Part shown: in pieces, positions 1 to 10,229 of the stretch | Layout of the letters: each line of letters opens with the position of its first letter | Position numbering within the stretch: position 1 is the first letter of the stretch | Assembly: GCF_002936985.1 (NCBI RefSeq) | Contig: NZ_MPZN01000024.1 | Coordinates: forward strand, 1-51,215 | DNA length: 51,215 bases | Reading direction: 5' to 3' | Source: Microterricola pindariensis | GTDB taxonomy: Bacteria > Actinomycetota > Actinomycetes > Actinomycetales > Microbacteriaceae | Made by a program: the position numbers and the translations under genes | The notes under the pieces: generated by a model | The model's database searches: none | What the model was told of the DNA's origin: nothing | What the model saw: only the letters and a program-made list of their open reading frames with translations

Positions 1-403
1 AGCCGACCTGCACTCCGCCGAGGAGGTGACCCTCGCCCCGGGCGAGCGCGCCCTCGTCGGCACCGGCGTGTCGATCGCGCTCCCGGCCGGATTCGCCGCA
101 TTCGTCGTGCCGCGCAGCGGCCTGGCCGCCAAGCACGGCATCACGATCGTGAACAGCCCGGGCACCGTCGACGCCGGCTACCGCGGCGAGATCAAGGTCG
201 CTCTGCTCAACACCGACCAGAGCGAGCCCTTCCAGATCGCCCCTGGCGACCGCATCGCACAGCTCATCATCATGCCCGTGACCCGGGCGACCTTCATCCC
301 CGTCGAGACGCTGCCGGGCAGCGCGCGCGGCGAAGGCGGCTTCGGATCGACCGGCACTGCCGCCATCGGCAGTGGCACCCCAACTTCAGGAGGCATCGCG
401 TGA
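1..403 (+). CDS. dut: dUTP diphosphatase (dUTPase), 5' end outside the window
   Basis: The protein hydrolyses dUTP to dUMP and pyrophosphate, keeping uracil out of DNA and feeding dTMP synthesis. The reading frame is already open at base 2, before the first internal GTG (base 26), so the N-terminus lies upstream of the window. The trimeric dUTPase motifs follow in order: PRSGLA, the uracil-binding stretch [20 protein letters not shown], and the C-terminal P-loop-like arm [10 protein letters not shown]. The stop codon overlaps the GTG start of the next gene by four bases (GTGA), so the two are translationally coupled. The dut-DUF3710-DUF3159 order is common in Actinobacteria. Confidence 0.95.
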   Translation, partial: ADLHSAEEVTLAPGERALVGTGVSIALPAGFAAFVVPRSGLAAKHGITIVNSPGTVDAGYRGEIKVALLNTDQSEPFQIAPGDRIAQLIIMPVTRATFIPVETLPGSARGEGGFGSTGTAAIGSGTPTSGGIA

Positions 404-1026
404 GCGACGTTGAGAACATCGGCGACCTGCCGGTGGAGCACCCCAAGTCCGCACCAGAGGACCGCGCAGAGAACGGTCCGCTCGACGACAGCGAGGCGAA
501 CCCCGTTCGCCCCTACGTCGACCTCGGCGGCGTCAAGATCCTTCCGCGCGAGGGCCTGCACCTCCGCCTCGAGATCGAGGAGGAGAGCAAGCGCGTCGTG
601 GCGATCGGCCTCGACTACGCCAACTCCACCCTGCAGGTGCAGCCGTTCGCCGCACCGCGCTCGAGCGGCCTCTGGCACGAGATCCGCGGCCAGATCTCCG
701 AGCAGATCGCGCGTCAGGGCGGAACGACTACCCTCCGTGAGGGAACGTTCGGGCCCGAGCTGCTCGCCCAGATCCCTGTCGCGGCCGGCTCCGGCACGGC
801 CGGCGGCACGCGCCTCGCCCGTTTCGTCGGCGTCGACGGCCCGCGCTGGTTCCTCCGCGGCGTCATCGCGGGTGAGGCGGCGGTGAACCCCGACGCCGCC
901 GCAGCCGTCGAGGAGCTGTTCCGCAGCATCGTCGTCGTGCGTGGCACCACGCCGATGCCTCCGCGCGACCTGATCCCGCTGCGCATGCCCGCCTCGCCGG
1001 CATCCGACGCCCCGAGCAACGTCTGA
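400..1026 (+). CDS. DUF3710 domain-containing protein
   Basis: This conserved actinobacterial protein of 208 residues has no established function. The sequence shows an acidic, poorly ordered N-terminus (about residues 1-40), then a compact alpha/beta domain starting near [12 protein letters not shown] and ending near [10 protein letters not shown], which matches my recollection of DUF3710. There is no signal peptide or membrane segment, so it should be cytoplasmic. The GTG start overlaps the dut stop codon, and the DUF3159 gene begins 11 bases downstream, so the three genes look like one transcription unit. Family assignment rests on recognition of the sequence and its position beside dut; the role is unknown. 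Confidence 0.85.
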   Translation: MSDVENIGDLPVEHPKSAPEDRAENGPLDDSEANPVRPYVDLGGVKILPREGLHLRLEIEEESKRVVAIGLDYANSTLQVQPFAAPRSSGLWHEIRGQISEQIARQGGTTTLREGTFGPELLAQIPVAAGSGTAGGTRLARFVGVDGPRWFLRGVIAGEAAVNPDAAAAVEELFRSIVVVRGTTPMPPRDLIPLRMPASPASDAPSNV

Positions 1027-1037
1027 CCCGCGGGACA

Positions 1038-1790
1038 GTGGCTGCCCCAGAGGACCAGCACGGCGACGAGCCTCGTGAGCACGAGCCGCTCGAGCCGGTG
1101 GCCAGTTTCGGCAGCCAGCTCGCCGACGCCGCCCGCAAGGCGGGGCTCGGCAAGCTGGCCGAGGACGAGCGGCTCTCGCCGCGTGACATGCTCGCGGCGC
1201 TCGGCGGCATCCGCGGCCTGGCCGAGACGATCCTGCCCGGCCTGGTGTTCCTCATCATCTACACGTTCAGCCAGGAGCTGAGCTGGGCGCTCGGCGTCTC
1301 CGTCGGCCTCGCCGTCGTCTTCACGACGCTCCGCATCGTGGGCAAGACGCCCGTCATGCAGGCCGTCGCCGGCCTGATCGGCGCCGTCGTCTCGGCTGCG
1401 CTCGCGCTCTGGACGGGGCGCGGCGAGGACAACTTCGTCCTCGGGCTCATCACGAACGCGGTCTACGCGATCGCGCTGCTCGTCTCGATGCTGGTGCGCT
1501 GGCCACTGATCGGGCTCGCCGTCGGCTACCTGATGGGCGACGGCCTGGCCTGGCGGGAGAACAAGCGCCGCTTCCAGGCGATGCAGCTGCTCACCGCCTG
1601 CTGGTTCGGCCTGTTCGCGCTGCGCCTGCTCGTGCAGGTGCCGTTGTACTTCGCCGGCAACGTCGAGGGCCTCGCCATCACCAAGCTGCTGATGGGCGTC
1701 CCGCTCTATGCGCTGCTGCTGATCCTGTCCTGGCTCATCGTCAAGGCGATCTATGCCAAGCCCGCGGATGCCGCGGCGCGGCGCCCCTGA
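1038..1790 (+). CDS. DUF3159 integral membrane protein
   Basis: A 250-residue membrane protein of unknown function. A charged N-terminus of about 55 residues is followed by about six hydrophobic segments, at roughly residues 62-76, 80-98, 106-125, 133-166, 185-205 and 217-240. The ETILPGLVFLIIY region and the conserved placement after dut and the DUF3710 gene point to DUF3159. The GTG at 1038 is the likely start, because translation follows the preceding gene after only 11 bases. No transport or enzymatic motif is visible. It could be a small channel or an assembly factor, but nothing in the sequence decides this. Confidence 0.82.
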   Translation: MAAPEDQHGDEPREHEPLEPVASFGSQLADAARKAGLGKLAEDERLSPRDMLAALGGIRGLAETILPGLVFLIIYTFSQELSWALGVSVGLAVVFTTLRIVGKTPVMQAVAGLIGAVVSAALALWTGRGEDNFVLGLITNAVYAIALLVSMLVRWPLIGLAVGYLMGDGLAWRENKRRFQAMQLLTACWFGLFALRLLVQVPLYFAGNVEGLAITKLLMGVPLYALLLILSWLIVKAIYAKPADAAARRP

Positions 1791-1813
1791 GCGACCCGTC
1801 CCTCCTGCTAGAG

Positions 1814-1833
1814 TTATCTCGACATCGAGATAA
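1814..1833. promoter_or_regulatory. 20-bp palindromic operator upstream of aconitase (TamR-like)
   Basis: TTATCTCGACATCGAGATAA is a palindrome except for its two central bases. It lies about 130 bases upstream of the acnA start, in a 174-base intergenic region. Its form recalls the palindromes bound by MarR-family regulators such as Streptomyces TamR, which controls aconitase and neighbouring citric-acid-cycle genes. The palindrome is seen directly; the regulator is inferred from memory of that family. Confidence 0.6.
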
Positions 1834-1871
1834 AATCTTCCGCCGAATCAGCCCTGACCGGTAGAGCCGAC

Positions 1872-1884
1872 TTAGGCTAACCTT
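1872..1884. promoter_or_regulatory. Partial DtxR/IdeR-like iron box upstream of aconitase
   Basis: TTAGGCTAACCTT matches the central and right part of the 19-bp DtxR/IdeR consensus TTAGGTTAGSCTAACCTWA, but the left five bases do not match. Iron-dependent control of aconitase is known in corynebacteria (DtxR acting through RipA), so the site is plausible but incomplete. The same bases could overlap a promoter -10 element. Confidence 0.4.
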
Positions 1885-1964
1885 GCTGGCAGAACGCGCA
1901 GTGCGGCCGCGAAGATTGAAGATATGCCGCGCATTTGGCGGCGCCCAGCAAAGGAGACGGCCAC

Positions 1965-4778
<2,814 letters not shown>

Positions 4779-4797
4779 TCGTTACTCCGAGTACCAG

Positions 4798-4830
4798 AAG
4801 GGGCCGGATTCCTGTGGAATCCGGCCCCTT
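4798..4830. terminator. Intrinsic terminator after acnA
   Basis: A perfect 15-bp stem (AAGGGGCCGGATTCC) with a three-base loop TGT begins 20 bases after the acnA stop codon. The 3' side ends in TTCTC rather than a long T tract, as is common in high-GC Actinobacteria. Confidence 0.88.
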
Positions 4831-4935
4831 CTCCGGTCCCGGACGCACCCAGCCCGCGTCGAACGCTGATTCGAGGCTGCCAGTGGGGAGTGAGGGCAGC
4901 GCTCAGAGCAGGCTTTCGATGCGCAATGATGAGGG

Positions 4936-5880
4936 GTGGACTTTCTCGAACTGCAGCAGAATCTTCGTGACGCCCGGCTCGACCCCTTCTTGGCCTACGA
5001 CGGGCGGTACAACCGGCTGAGCCCCCGGGACTACGTGCCCCGGTATTGCCGTTTCGCTTGGTCTGTGCAGGTACATGACGACCTGCCCCTGCCGTTCAGT
5101 GTGTCCCAACGAGAACTCTTCAGGCCGTCGCGATTCCCGGCCGACCGAGAAGGTCCTGAACCGGTCTATTTCAGCACGGCCGGGCAGGCCTACGCCTACA
5201 TTTGGGAGCTCATCGAGCCGACCTCTCATGCGGGTCCAGTCGACGCCATCACGATCGCCGACTTACCGGGTGAGGTATCGGAGTGGCTGGCCGCCGTGGG
5301 ATGGGCGCCGCCGCAGGAGCTCTTCGGCAATCCGTTTGTGGCAAGTTCCGGCACCCAGTCTCTGCGAATTGCTCTCACCGCTGCGGGCTACCAGGTGCAG
5401 TTGGTGGATCACATCGTGCTCAGGAACGATCCGCCGAGTTACAGCTCCGAGCTTCTCGAAGATGTCTGCCGGTGGCTCATGCTGTTTGTCGGTGCGCGTT
5501 ACGAACGCCCCCTCGGCCACGCCATCTGGGGCCTCCTGGATCGGGCCAGCGCGATGGAACGCGTCCAGCGATTCACCCTGCGTCAACTGGGCAATGCGTT
5601 TTTGGACAGCGAGGGTGGCGGCATCCTCGACTTCCTCTCTCACGGCCCGGCGCTGGATCTCGTGACCCCCGCGTTGCTCGCTGAAGCTCAGTCGGCCGGC
5701 TTCATCGTCGCGCAGCGGGCGGAGCCTCGTTCGATTCGATTCTCTGACTACACGCTGCGTGAACAGAGCGATGGCTACACCATCAGCTATCGGGAACGAA
5801 ACGACGATGAGTTGCTCGTGCGCGTACACACTGTCGACGAGTTGCGAGAGAAGTTTTCCGAGATCGTACGCAGTCGCTGA
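4936..5880 (+). CDS. Hypothetical protein, compositionally atypical
   Basis: A 314-residue protein that I do not recognise. It starts at GTG 4936 behind a weak purine-rich stretch. It has no signal peptide or membrane segment, and it looks like a soluble alpha/beta protein rich in aromatic residues. Codon use is visibly less GC-biased at third positions than in neighbouring genes (many TTT, GTT, CGA and GAA codons), which hints at acquisition by transfer. The C-terminal part (SDGYTISYRERNDDELLV, then a helix ending EKFSEIVRS) and the YFSTAGQAYAYIWEL region have the layout of small immunity-type proteins, but that is a weak impression. It is followed at once by an unrelated pterin dehydratase gene. 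Confidence 0.7.
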   Translation: MDFLELQQNLRDARLDPFLAYDGRYNRLSPRDYVPRYCRFAWSVQVHDDLPLPFSVSQRELFRPSRFPADREGPEPVYFSTAGQAYAYIWELIEPTSHAGPVDAITIADLPGEVSEWLAAVGWAPPQELFGNPFVASSGTQSLRIALTAAGYQVQLVDHIVLRNDPPSYSSELLEDVCRWLMLFVGARYERPLGHAIWGLLDRASAMERVQRFTLRQLGNAFLDSEGGGILDFLSHGPALDLVTPALLAEAQSAGFIVAQRAEPRSIRFSDYTLREQSDGYTISYRERNDDELLVRVHTVDELREKFSEIVRSR

Positions 5881-5956
5881 CTGCTTTCCCGGGCTGCGTG
5901 TGAGCCGCTCTGGGCTGCCCGTTGTGCTTTCGGCACGCCGGGCGCAGCATGGAGGC

Positions 5957-6265
5957 ATGCGCGCACACCACTCACTGCTGCTGCCCAGCGACACCGCCGA
6001 CGCCCTCGCCGGGACGGCGTTCACGCACAAGCCGGGGAGGCTGGAGGCGGCCTACCAGACCGGTGACTTCTCCGGCGCCGTGCGCCTGCTGGACGCCGTC
6101 GCCCAGATCGCCGACCAGATCAACCACCACCCCGATGTGCGACTCGGCTACGGCCGCATCGCCTTCGAGCTCAGCTCGCACGACGCCGGCGGCGTGACGG
6201 AGCGGGACGTCGCGCTGGCGCTGCGGATCCAGGCCCTCGCGGACGCCGCGGGCCTCCCGGCCTGA
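5957..6265 (+). CDS. 4a-hydroxytetrahydrobiopterin dehydratase (pterin-4a-carbinolamine dehydratase)
   Basis: This small cytoplasmic enzyme dehydrates 4a-hydroxytetrahydropterin, the product of aromatic amino acid hydroxylases. It sometimes acts on other pterin-like compounds such as molybdopterin. The 102-residue protein fits the whole family signature: Asp53, then His57-His58-Pro59, Tyr65, His75 and Asp84 at the expected spacings. ATG 5957 is chosen because it gives the usual length, although the GGAGG just before it is only one base away; GTG 5924 is an in-frame alternative. No aromatic amino acid hydroxylase is encoded nearby, so the physiological substrate is uncertain. Confidence 0.85.
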   Translation: MRAHHSLLLPSDTADALAGTAFTHKPGRLEAAYQTGDFSGAVRLLDAVAQIADQINHHPDVRLGYGRIAFELSSHDAGGVTERDVALALRIQALADAAGLPA

Positions 6266-6287
6266 TCGCGGGCCGGATCGCGGGCCG
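6264..6287. repeat. 12-bp perfect tandem duplication at a stop codon
   Basis: GATCGCGGGCCG occurs twice, back to back, starting on the second base of the TGA stop codon of the pterin dehydratase gene. It is one of several short tandem duplications at gene ends in this window. Confidence 0.9.
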
Positions 6288-6331
6288 GGCGTGCGCCGGA
6301 TCGCCAGGTGCGCCGGCTCGTCGTGTCGGTG

Positions 6332-6799
6332 CTACGCCCGCTGTTCGGCGCCCAGGTACGTGGTCGGCACCTCGAGCACCGCGAGGGTGCACCGCGAGAT
6401 GCAGACCAGGCGATCATGGTCGTCGGCGATCCGCACCTCCCAGACCTGGGCCCGCCCGCCACGGTAGACCGGGCGGGCGACGCCGGTCACCCACCCCTCC
6501 GCAACGGGCCGCAGGTGGTTCGCGTTGATCTCCATGCCGACGACATGGAAGCGTGCGCGGTCGACCGCCAGGAATCCCGCAATCGACGCGAGCGTCTCCG
6601 CGAACGCGACGGAGGCGCCGCCGTGGAGCATCCCGGCTGGCTGGGTGGTCCGAGAATCGACGGGCATCCGACCCTGCAGGGAATCGGGCAAGACCGCGGT
6701 GACCTCGATTCCGAGCGTCTCGATGAGGGTGCCTCGCCGCATGCCGGTGAGGACGTCGGGTGGCACATCGCCGTGCCAGATGGGTGGGGTGTTCATCAT
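6332..6799 (-). CDS. Hotdog-fold acyl-CoA thioesterase, YdiI/MenI-like
   Basis: Probably hydrolyses an aryl- or acyl-CoA thioester. The 155-residue protein closely resembles E. coli YdiI (1,4-dihydroxy-2-naphthoyl-CoA thioesterase) through QPAGMLHGGASVAFAE and GMEINANHLRP. His59 and Glu68 correspond to the catalytic pair of that family. The start is the first ATG of an ATG-ATG pair, with AAAGGA upstream. It is the last gene of a three-gene minus-strand group after a methyltransferase and a LuxR-type hydrolase fusion, 41 bases behind the methyltransferase. No other menaquinone genes are present here, so a different CoA ester may be the substrate. Confidence 0.85.
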   Translation of the reverse strand: MMNTPPIWHGDVPPDVLTGMRRGTLIETLGIEVTAVLPDSLQGRMPVDSRTTQPAGMLHGGASVAFAETLASIAGFLAVDRARFHVVGMEINANHLRPVAEGWVTGVARPVYRGGRAQVWEVRIADDHDRLVCISRCTLAVLEVPTTYLGAEQRA

Positions 6800-6840
6800 G
6801 GTTTCCTTTCGGGGGAGGCGGTCGGCCGCCGGCCCGGGGG

Positions 6841-7512
6841 TCAGGCCCGCGCGATGCCGGCGATGTGGGTGTTGAACGGGAGAAGCGGGGTGTGCACCCG
6901 GTAGCGCGTGATGGTGACGCTCGCGAACCCGGCGGCGCGCACGGCGGATTCCAGATCGCGTTGACACGAGCAGCCCTCGAACGCCCAGGCCCACGGTCGG
7001 CGCAGCAGCCGTTGTGCGGCATGGGTGGGTGTGCCGCTCCGGGCGGCGACATGTTCGAGGAACCGGAAGGTGCCGCCCGGGCGGAGGATGCGCCGGATTT
7101 CTGTGAGCACGGTCGCCGGGTCCTGCACCGAGCAGAGCACGAGCGAGGAGATCACGGCGTCGACGCTGTCGTCGGGGAGGCCGGTGTGCTCGGCCATGCA
7201 CTCGTGCAGGTCGAGGTGCACCCCTCTGCGGCGGGCGGCGGCGTGGAGGGGGCCGTGCATGTAGCGGTTCGGCTCGAAGGCGACGAGGGTGCCGCCGGCC
7301 GGGAGGTAGCGGAGGTTGGCGCCGACGCCGGACCCGATCTCGACGACCTCCCGCGGAAGCCCGGCGAAGACGCGTCGTTTCTGCCGGTGCAGGCTCCACT
7401 CCAGGTACGGGTCCATCAGCCAGAAGAAGGCGGCGTTGAACCGGCCACGGCCGGCGTGCAGCTCGAAGCCGGTCGATGCCGGCGTGGCGGTGGGTGTGAC
7501 ACTGATGCTCAT
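6841..7512 (-). CDS. Class I SAM-dependent methyltransferase
   Basis: A 223-residue soluble methyltransferase of the Methyltransf_11 type. Motif I, VEIGSGVGANLRYLP (about residues 56-70), binds S-adenosylmethionine. An acidic residue ends the next strand (VAFEPNRYM), motif IV is DAVISSLVLCSV, and the post-motif IRRILRPGGTFRFLEH is typical. The substrate cannot be read from the sequence; the family includes UbiE-like and METTL7-like small-molecule and lipid methylases. It lies between the LuxR-hydrolase fusion and the thioesterase on the same strand, with small gaps, so the three may be co-transcribed. Confidence 0.85.
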   Translation of the reverse strand: MSISVTPTATPASTGFELHAGRGRFNAAFFWLMDPYLEWSLHRQKRRVFAGLPREVVEIGSGVGANLRYLPAGGTLVAFEPNRYMHGPLHAAARRRGVHLDLHECMAEHTGLPDDSVDAVISSLVLCSVQDPATVLTEIRRILRPGGTFRFLEHVAARSGTPTHAAQRLLRRPWAWAFEGCSCQRDLESAVRAAGFASVTITRYRVHTPLLPFNTHIAGIARA

Positions 7513-7560
7513 GTCACCAGCGTGCCGGATGCCGTCCGCTCCGTCAGGCGTGGAACTACC

Positions 7561-8580
7561 TCAGTTCGCCGGTCCCGGCCGGCCGCGCTGCGCGACGTAC
7601 CATGCGGCGATCTGGGCGCGCGACCGGAAGCCGAGGCGCAGGCGGATCCGTTCTACGTGCCCCTCGGCCGACCGCTCGTCTATGCCCAGCCGTGCGGCGA
7701 TCTCGCGGTTGGTGCAGCCCTCGCTGATCAACGCCGCGACCTCGCCCTGGCGGGCCGTCAACGCTCGGGCGCCGCGCCTCGGCACCGGCAGTCCGAGGAA
7801 CCGGCGGACCGTCCCGACGAGCGCGGCGGTGTCGCCAACGTACGGCAGATGGGAGCGGCCGGGCAGCACGACGAGCTGCGCGCCGGTGATCCCTGCTGCG
7901 AGTGCCCTCGCCTGTGCGACGGGAGCGGCCCGGTCGCGGTCCCGGTGCACCACCACTGTCGGGGCCTGCACGAGAGGGAGGAGGCTGCTGACGTCGAGCT
8001 CGTAGCTCAGCGCCAGGAGCGCTCGCGCCGTGGCGGCGGTCGCGCAGGCGCGTTGGTAGCGGCCGAACGCCCTGCGCGTCGCGTCATCGGCGTCCGGCGC
8101 GAAGATCTCGGTCAGAACGTCGGACCCCAACCCCCAGTGCGACTCGACCAGCCCCAGGACGTGCTCCCGGGCGCTGGGCGGGGAGATGTCCGCGCCGGAC
8201 ACCCAGCCGCCGTAGAGCACCAGCCGTCGGACGGCGCCCGGGTGCGCCGCCGCCCACGCCACGGCGACCAGCGCCCCCAGTGACGTCCCGACCAGGTCGA
8301 AGGGCTCCGCGTCGAGGGTTGCGACCACCGCGTCGAGCTGTTCGAGCTCGTACGCCAGTGACGGCGGCCGGGGCGATGGCGCCGACAGCCCAGATCCGGC
8401 GCGGTCGTAGCGGACAAGCCGGCAGCCCTGCGCGAGGCTCTCGTAGTAGGCCCGCTCGGGAGGCAGCTCCCAGCTCAGCTCCAGATGGCCGAGCCAGCCC
8501 GCGACGTACATCACCGGCCGGCCGGCGCCGATCGAGGCGTACGCCAGTCCGGTGCCGTCGGTCGTCGTCACCCGGGCCAT
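7561..8580 (-). CDS. Alpha/beta hydrolase fused to a C-terminal LuxR-type DNA-binding domain
   Basis: A 339-residue protein with two domains. The first (about residues 1-265) is an alpha/beta hydrolase with nucleophile Ser100 in VGTSLG, an acidic residue in VHRDRDRAAPV and a histidine in GRSHLPYVGD. The last 65 residues are a LuxR/GerE helix-turn-helix (LTARQGEVAALISEGCTNRE, then HVERIRLRLGF). The family is seen in Actinobacteria and is thought to sense or process a small ligand while binding DNA, but this is not settled. The ATG at 8580 is preceded immediately by AGGAG, so GTG 8592 is an alternative start. The gene is divergent from the GntR regulator gene and heads the methyltransferase-thioesterase group. 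Confidence 0.88.
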   Translation of the reverse strand: MARVTTTDGTGLAYASIGAGRPVMYVAGWLGHLELSWELPPERAYYESLAQGCRLVRYDRAGSGLSAPSPRPPSLAYELEQLDAVVATLDAEPFDLVGTSLGALVAVAWAAAHPGAVRRLVLYGGWVSGADISPPSAREHVLGLVESHWGLGSDVLTEIFAPDADDATRRAFGRYQRACATAATARALLALSYELDVSSLLPLVQAPTVVVHRDRDRAAPVAQARALAAGITGAQLVVLPGRSHLPYVGDTAALVGTVRRFLGLPVPRRGARALTARQGEVAALISEGCTNREIAARLGIDERSAEGHVERIRLRLGFRSRAQIAAWYVAQRGRPGPAN

Positions 8581-8690
8581 CTCCTGCTGCACACTGTCAG
8601 TGTGAGCGCCGAGTCTGGCAAATCGGCGCGGAACCTCTTGTCGACGAGCCCCTCCGTCTCGGAAGCCCGAGGCCCCGCCGCACACCAGTC

Positions 8691-8719
8691 TTGCCTCGCA
8701 CACCCCGTGATTGTATGGT
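8691..8719 (+). promoter_or_regulatory. Promoter of the gntR-btpA-pfkB operon
   Basis: TTGCCT (8691-8696) and TATGGT (8714-8719) are separated by 17 bases, a good match to a vegetative sigma-factor promoter. The -10 hexamer lies inside the palindromic operator at 8711-8730. Confidence 0.6.
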
Positions 8720-8730
8720 CGTCTATACAA
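8711..8730. promoter_or_regulatory. HutC-type GntR operator overlapping the promoter
   Basis: TTGTATGGTCGTCTATACAA is an imperfect 20-bp inverted repeat ending 18 bases before the gntR start. It contains GTCTATAC, an exact fit to the HutC-subfamily consensus GTnTAnAC. It overlaps the -10 hexamer, which is the expected position for repression of the operon by its own first gene product. Confidence 0.7.
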
Positions 8731-8748
8731 GCACACGAGGAGGCACCA

Positions 8749-9468
8749 ATGGCTGCACAGGACTATCTGCCGCTGTACGCGCAGATCGGGCGCCACGTGC
8801 GCTCGCTCATCCTGAACGGCGAGCTGCTCGACGGTGAGGCCATCCCCTCTGAGCCCTCGCTCATGGAGACGTTCCAAACCACGCGCGGCACGGTGCGGCA
8901 GGCCATCGGCGAGCTCGTCACCGAGGGGCTCGTGCGCCGGGTCCAGGGCAAGGGCACCTTCGTGCAATTCCGACCGATGACGCACAGCATCTGGAACTTC
9001 GGCGGCTTCAGCGACACCATGCGCGGCCGCGGCGGCATCCCGATCTCCCGCGTCGTCGAGCACGAGGTCATCGAGGCGGGCGGCACGCCGCAGCTGCGCC
9101 TGGTGCGCCTGCGCGGCGTGCGCATCGCCGAGACGGAGAGCATCTTCTCGCTGGACACCTCGCACCTCTCGCTCGAGCTGTTCCCGGGGCTCGACACCGT
9201 CGACTTCGAGAACGCCTCGCTCTACGACACGCTGCGCGCCCACTACGGCGTGCACCCGTCGCGCACCGAGCTGACCCTCAGCACCGTGATCCCGGACGCC
9301 GCCATGAGCGCCGTCCTCGGCGAGACGCGCGCCGATCCGGCCCTCGTCACGCTGCACGGCGCTGCCTTCGACCAGCACGACCGCGAGATCGAGCAGATCG
9401 AGATCGTCTACTCGTCCACGGTCCAATTCAACATTTCCACCACGCTGCCGGCCGCGCGCCAGGCCTGA
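8749..9468 (+). CDS. GntR-family transcriptional regulator, HutC subfamily
   Basis: The 239-residue protein is a ligand-responsive repressor. The N-terminal winged helix-turn-helix spans about residues 8-75 and includes IPSEPSLMETFQTTRGTVRQ and VQGKGTFV. It is followed by a UTRA-type effector domain of chorismate-lyase fold. The ATG at 8749 is chosen because GAGGAGG lies six bases upstream; the frame stays open further upstream but has no better start. A HutC-type operator overlaps its own promoter. It is the first gene of an operon with the BtpA, AllA-fold, PfkB and binding-protein genes, so the effector is probably the compound that operon handles. Confidence 0.92.
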   Translation: MAAQDYLPLYAQIGRHVRSLILNGELLDGEAIPSEPSLMETFQTTRGTVRQAIGELVTEGLVRRVQGKGTFVQFRPMTHSIWNFGGFSDTMRGRGGIPISRVVEHEVIEAGGTPQLRLVRLRGVRIAETESIFSLDTSHLSLELFPGLDTVDFENASLYDTLRAHYGVHPSRTELTLSTVIPDAAMSAVLGETRADPALVTLHGAAFDQHDREIEQIEIVYSSTVQFNISTTLPAARQA

Positions 9469-9488
9469 GACCCATCGGGACCCACCAC

Positions 9489-10229
9489 ATGACTTCCAGA
9501 CGCACCGCCTTCCTCGACCGCCTCGCAGCGGCCCCCGTCGTTCTCGGCATGGTCCACCTGAAGGGTGAGACCGCCGAGGAGAAGCTCGACATCGCCCGCC
9601 GCGAGATCGAGACCCTCTACAGCAACGGCGTCGACGCCGTCATCGTGGAGAACTACTTCGGCACGCCGGCTGACGTCGAGGCGGTGCTGCGCGTGCTGCA
9701 GCAGGAGCGCCCGACGGCCTGCTACGGCGTCAACGTGCTCGACGACGACGAGCGCGGCTTCGCCCTGGCCGGGCAGTACGGCGCCAGCTTCGTGCAGCTC
9801 GACTCGGTCGCCGGCCACCTCGGCGCCGAGGACGAGCCGGCCTTCGCCGAACGGCTCGCCGGCTGGCGCGCGTCGACGGATGCCGCGGTGCTCGGCGGCG
9901 TGCGCTTCAAGTACCAGCCCTACCTGAGCGGCAACGACTTGGGCACCGACCTCGGCCTCGGCCGGGAGCGGGCAGACGCCATCGTCGTGACCGGAGAGGG
10001 CACCGGCATGGAGACGAGCCTCGAGCGCATCCGCGAGTTCCGCGGCATCCTCGGCGAGTTCCCCCTAATCGTCGGCGCGGGCATCACCGCCGCCAACTGT
10101 GTGGCCCAGCTCGAGGACGCCGACGGGGCCATCGTGGGCAGCTTCCTCAAGGACACCCGCAAGGATGACGGCGATGTGCTGGCCGCGCACGTCGCGGAGC
10201 TCACCTCCATCGCGCACGGTGCCCGATGA
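9489..10229 (+). CDS. BtpA/SgcQ family protein
   Basis: A 246-residue TIM-barrel protein of the BtpA family (Pfam BtpA), recognised by VVLGMVHLKG near the start, GVDAVIVENYFG, the central VLGGVRFKYQP and the C-terminal VGAGITAANC and DGAIVGSFLK. The family was named for a photosystem I biogenesis factor of cyanobacteria. It also includes SgcQ of an E. coli sugar operon, and in heterotrophs it probably acts on a phosphorylated small molecule. The next gene overlaps by four bases (ATGA), which ties it to the operon. A kinase and a binding protein nearby support a metabolic rather than a photosynthetic role. The reaction is unknown. Confidence 0.85.
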   Translation: MTSRRTAFLDRLAAAPVVLGMVHLKGETAEEKLDIARREIETLYSNGVDAVIVENYFGTPADVEAVLRVLQQERPTACYGVNVLDDDERGFALAGQYGASFVQLDSVAGHLGAEDEPAFAERLAGWRASTDAAVLGGVRFKYQPYLSGNDLGTDLGLGRERADAIVVTGEGTGMETSLERIREFRGILGEFPLIVGAGITAANCVAQLEDADGAIVGSFLKDTRKDDGDVLAAHVAELTSIAHGAR

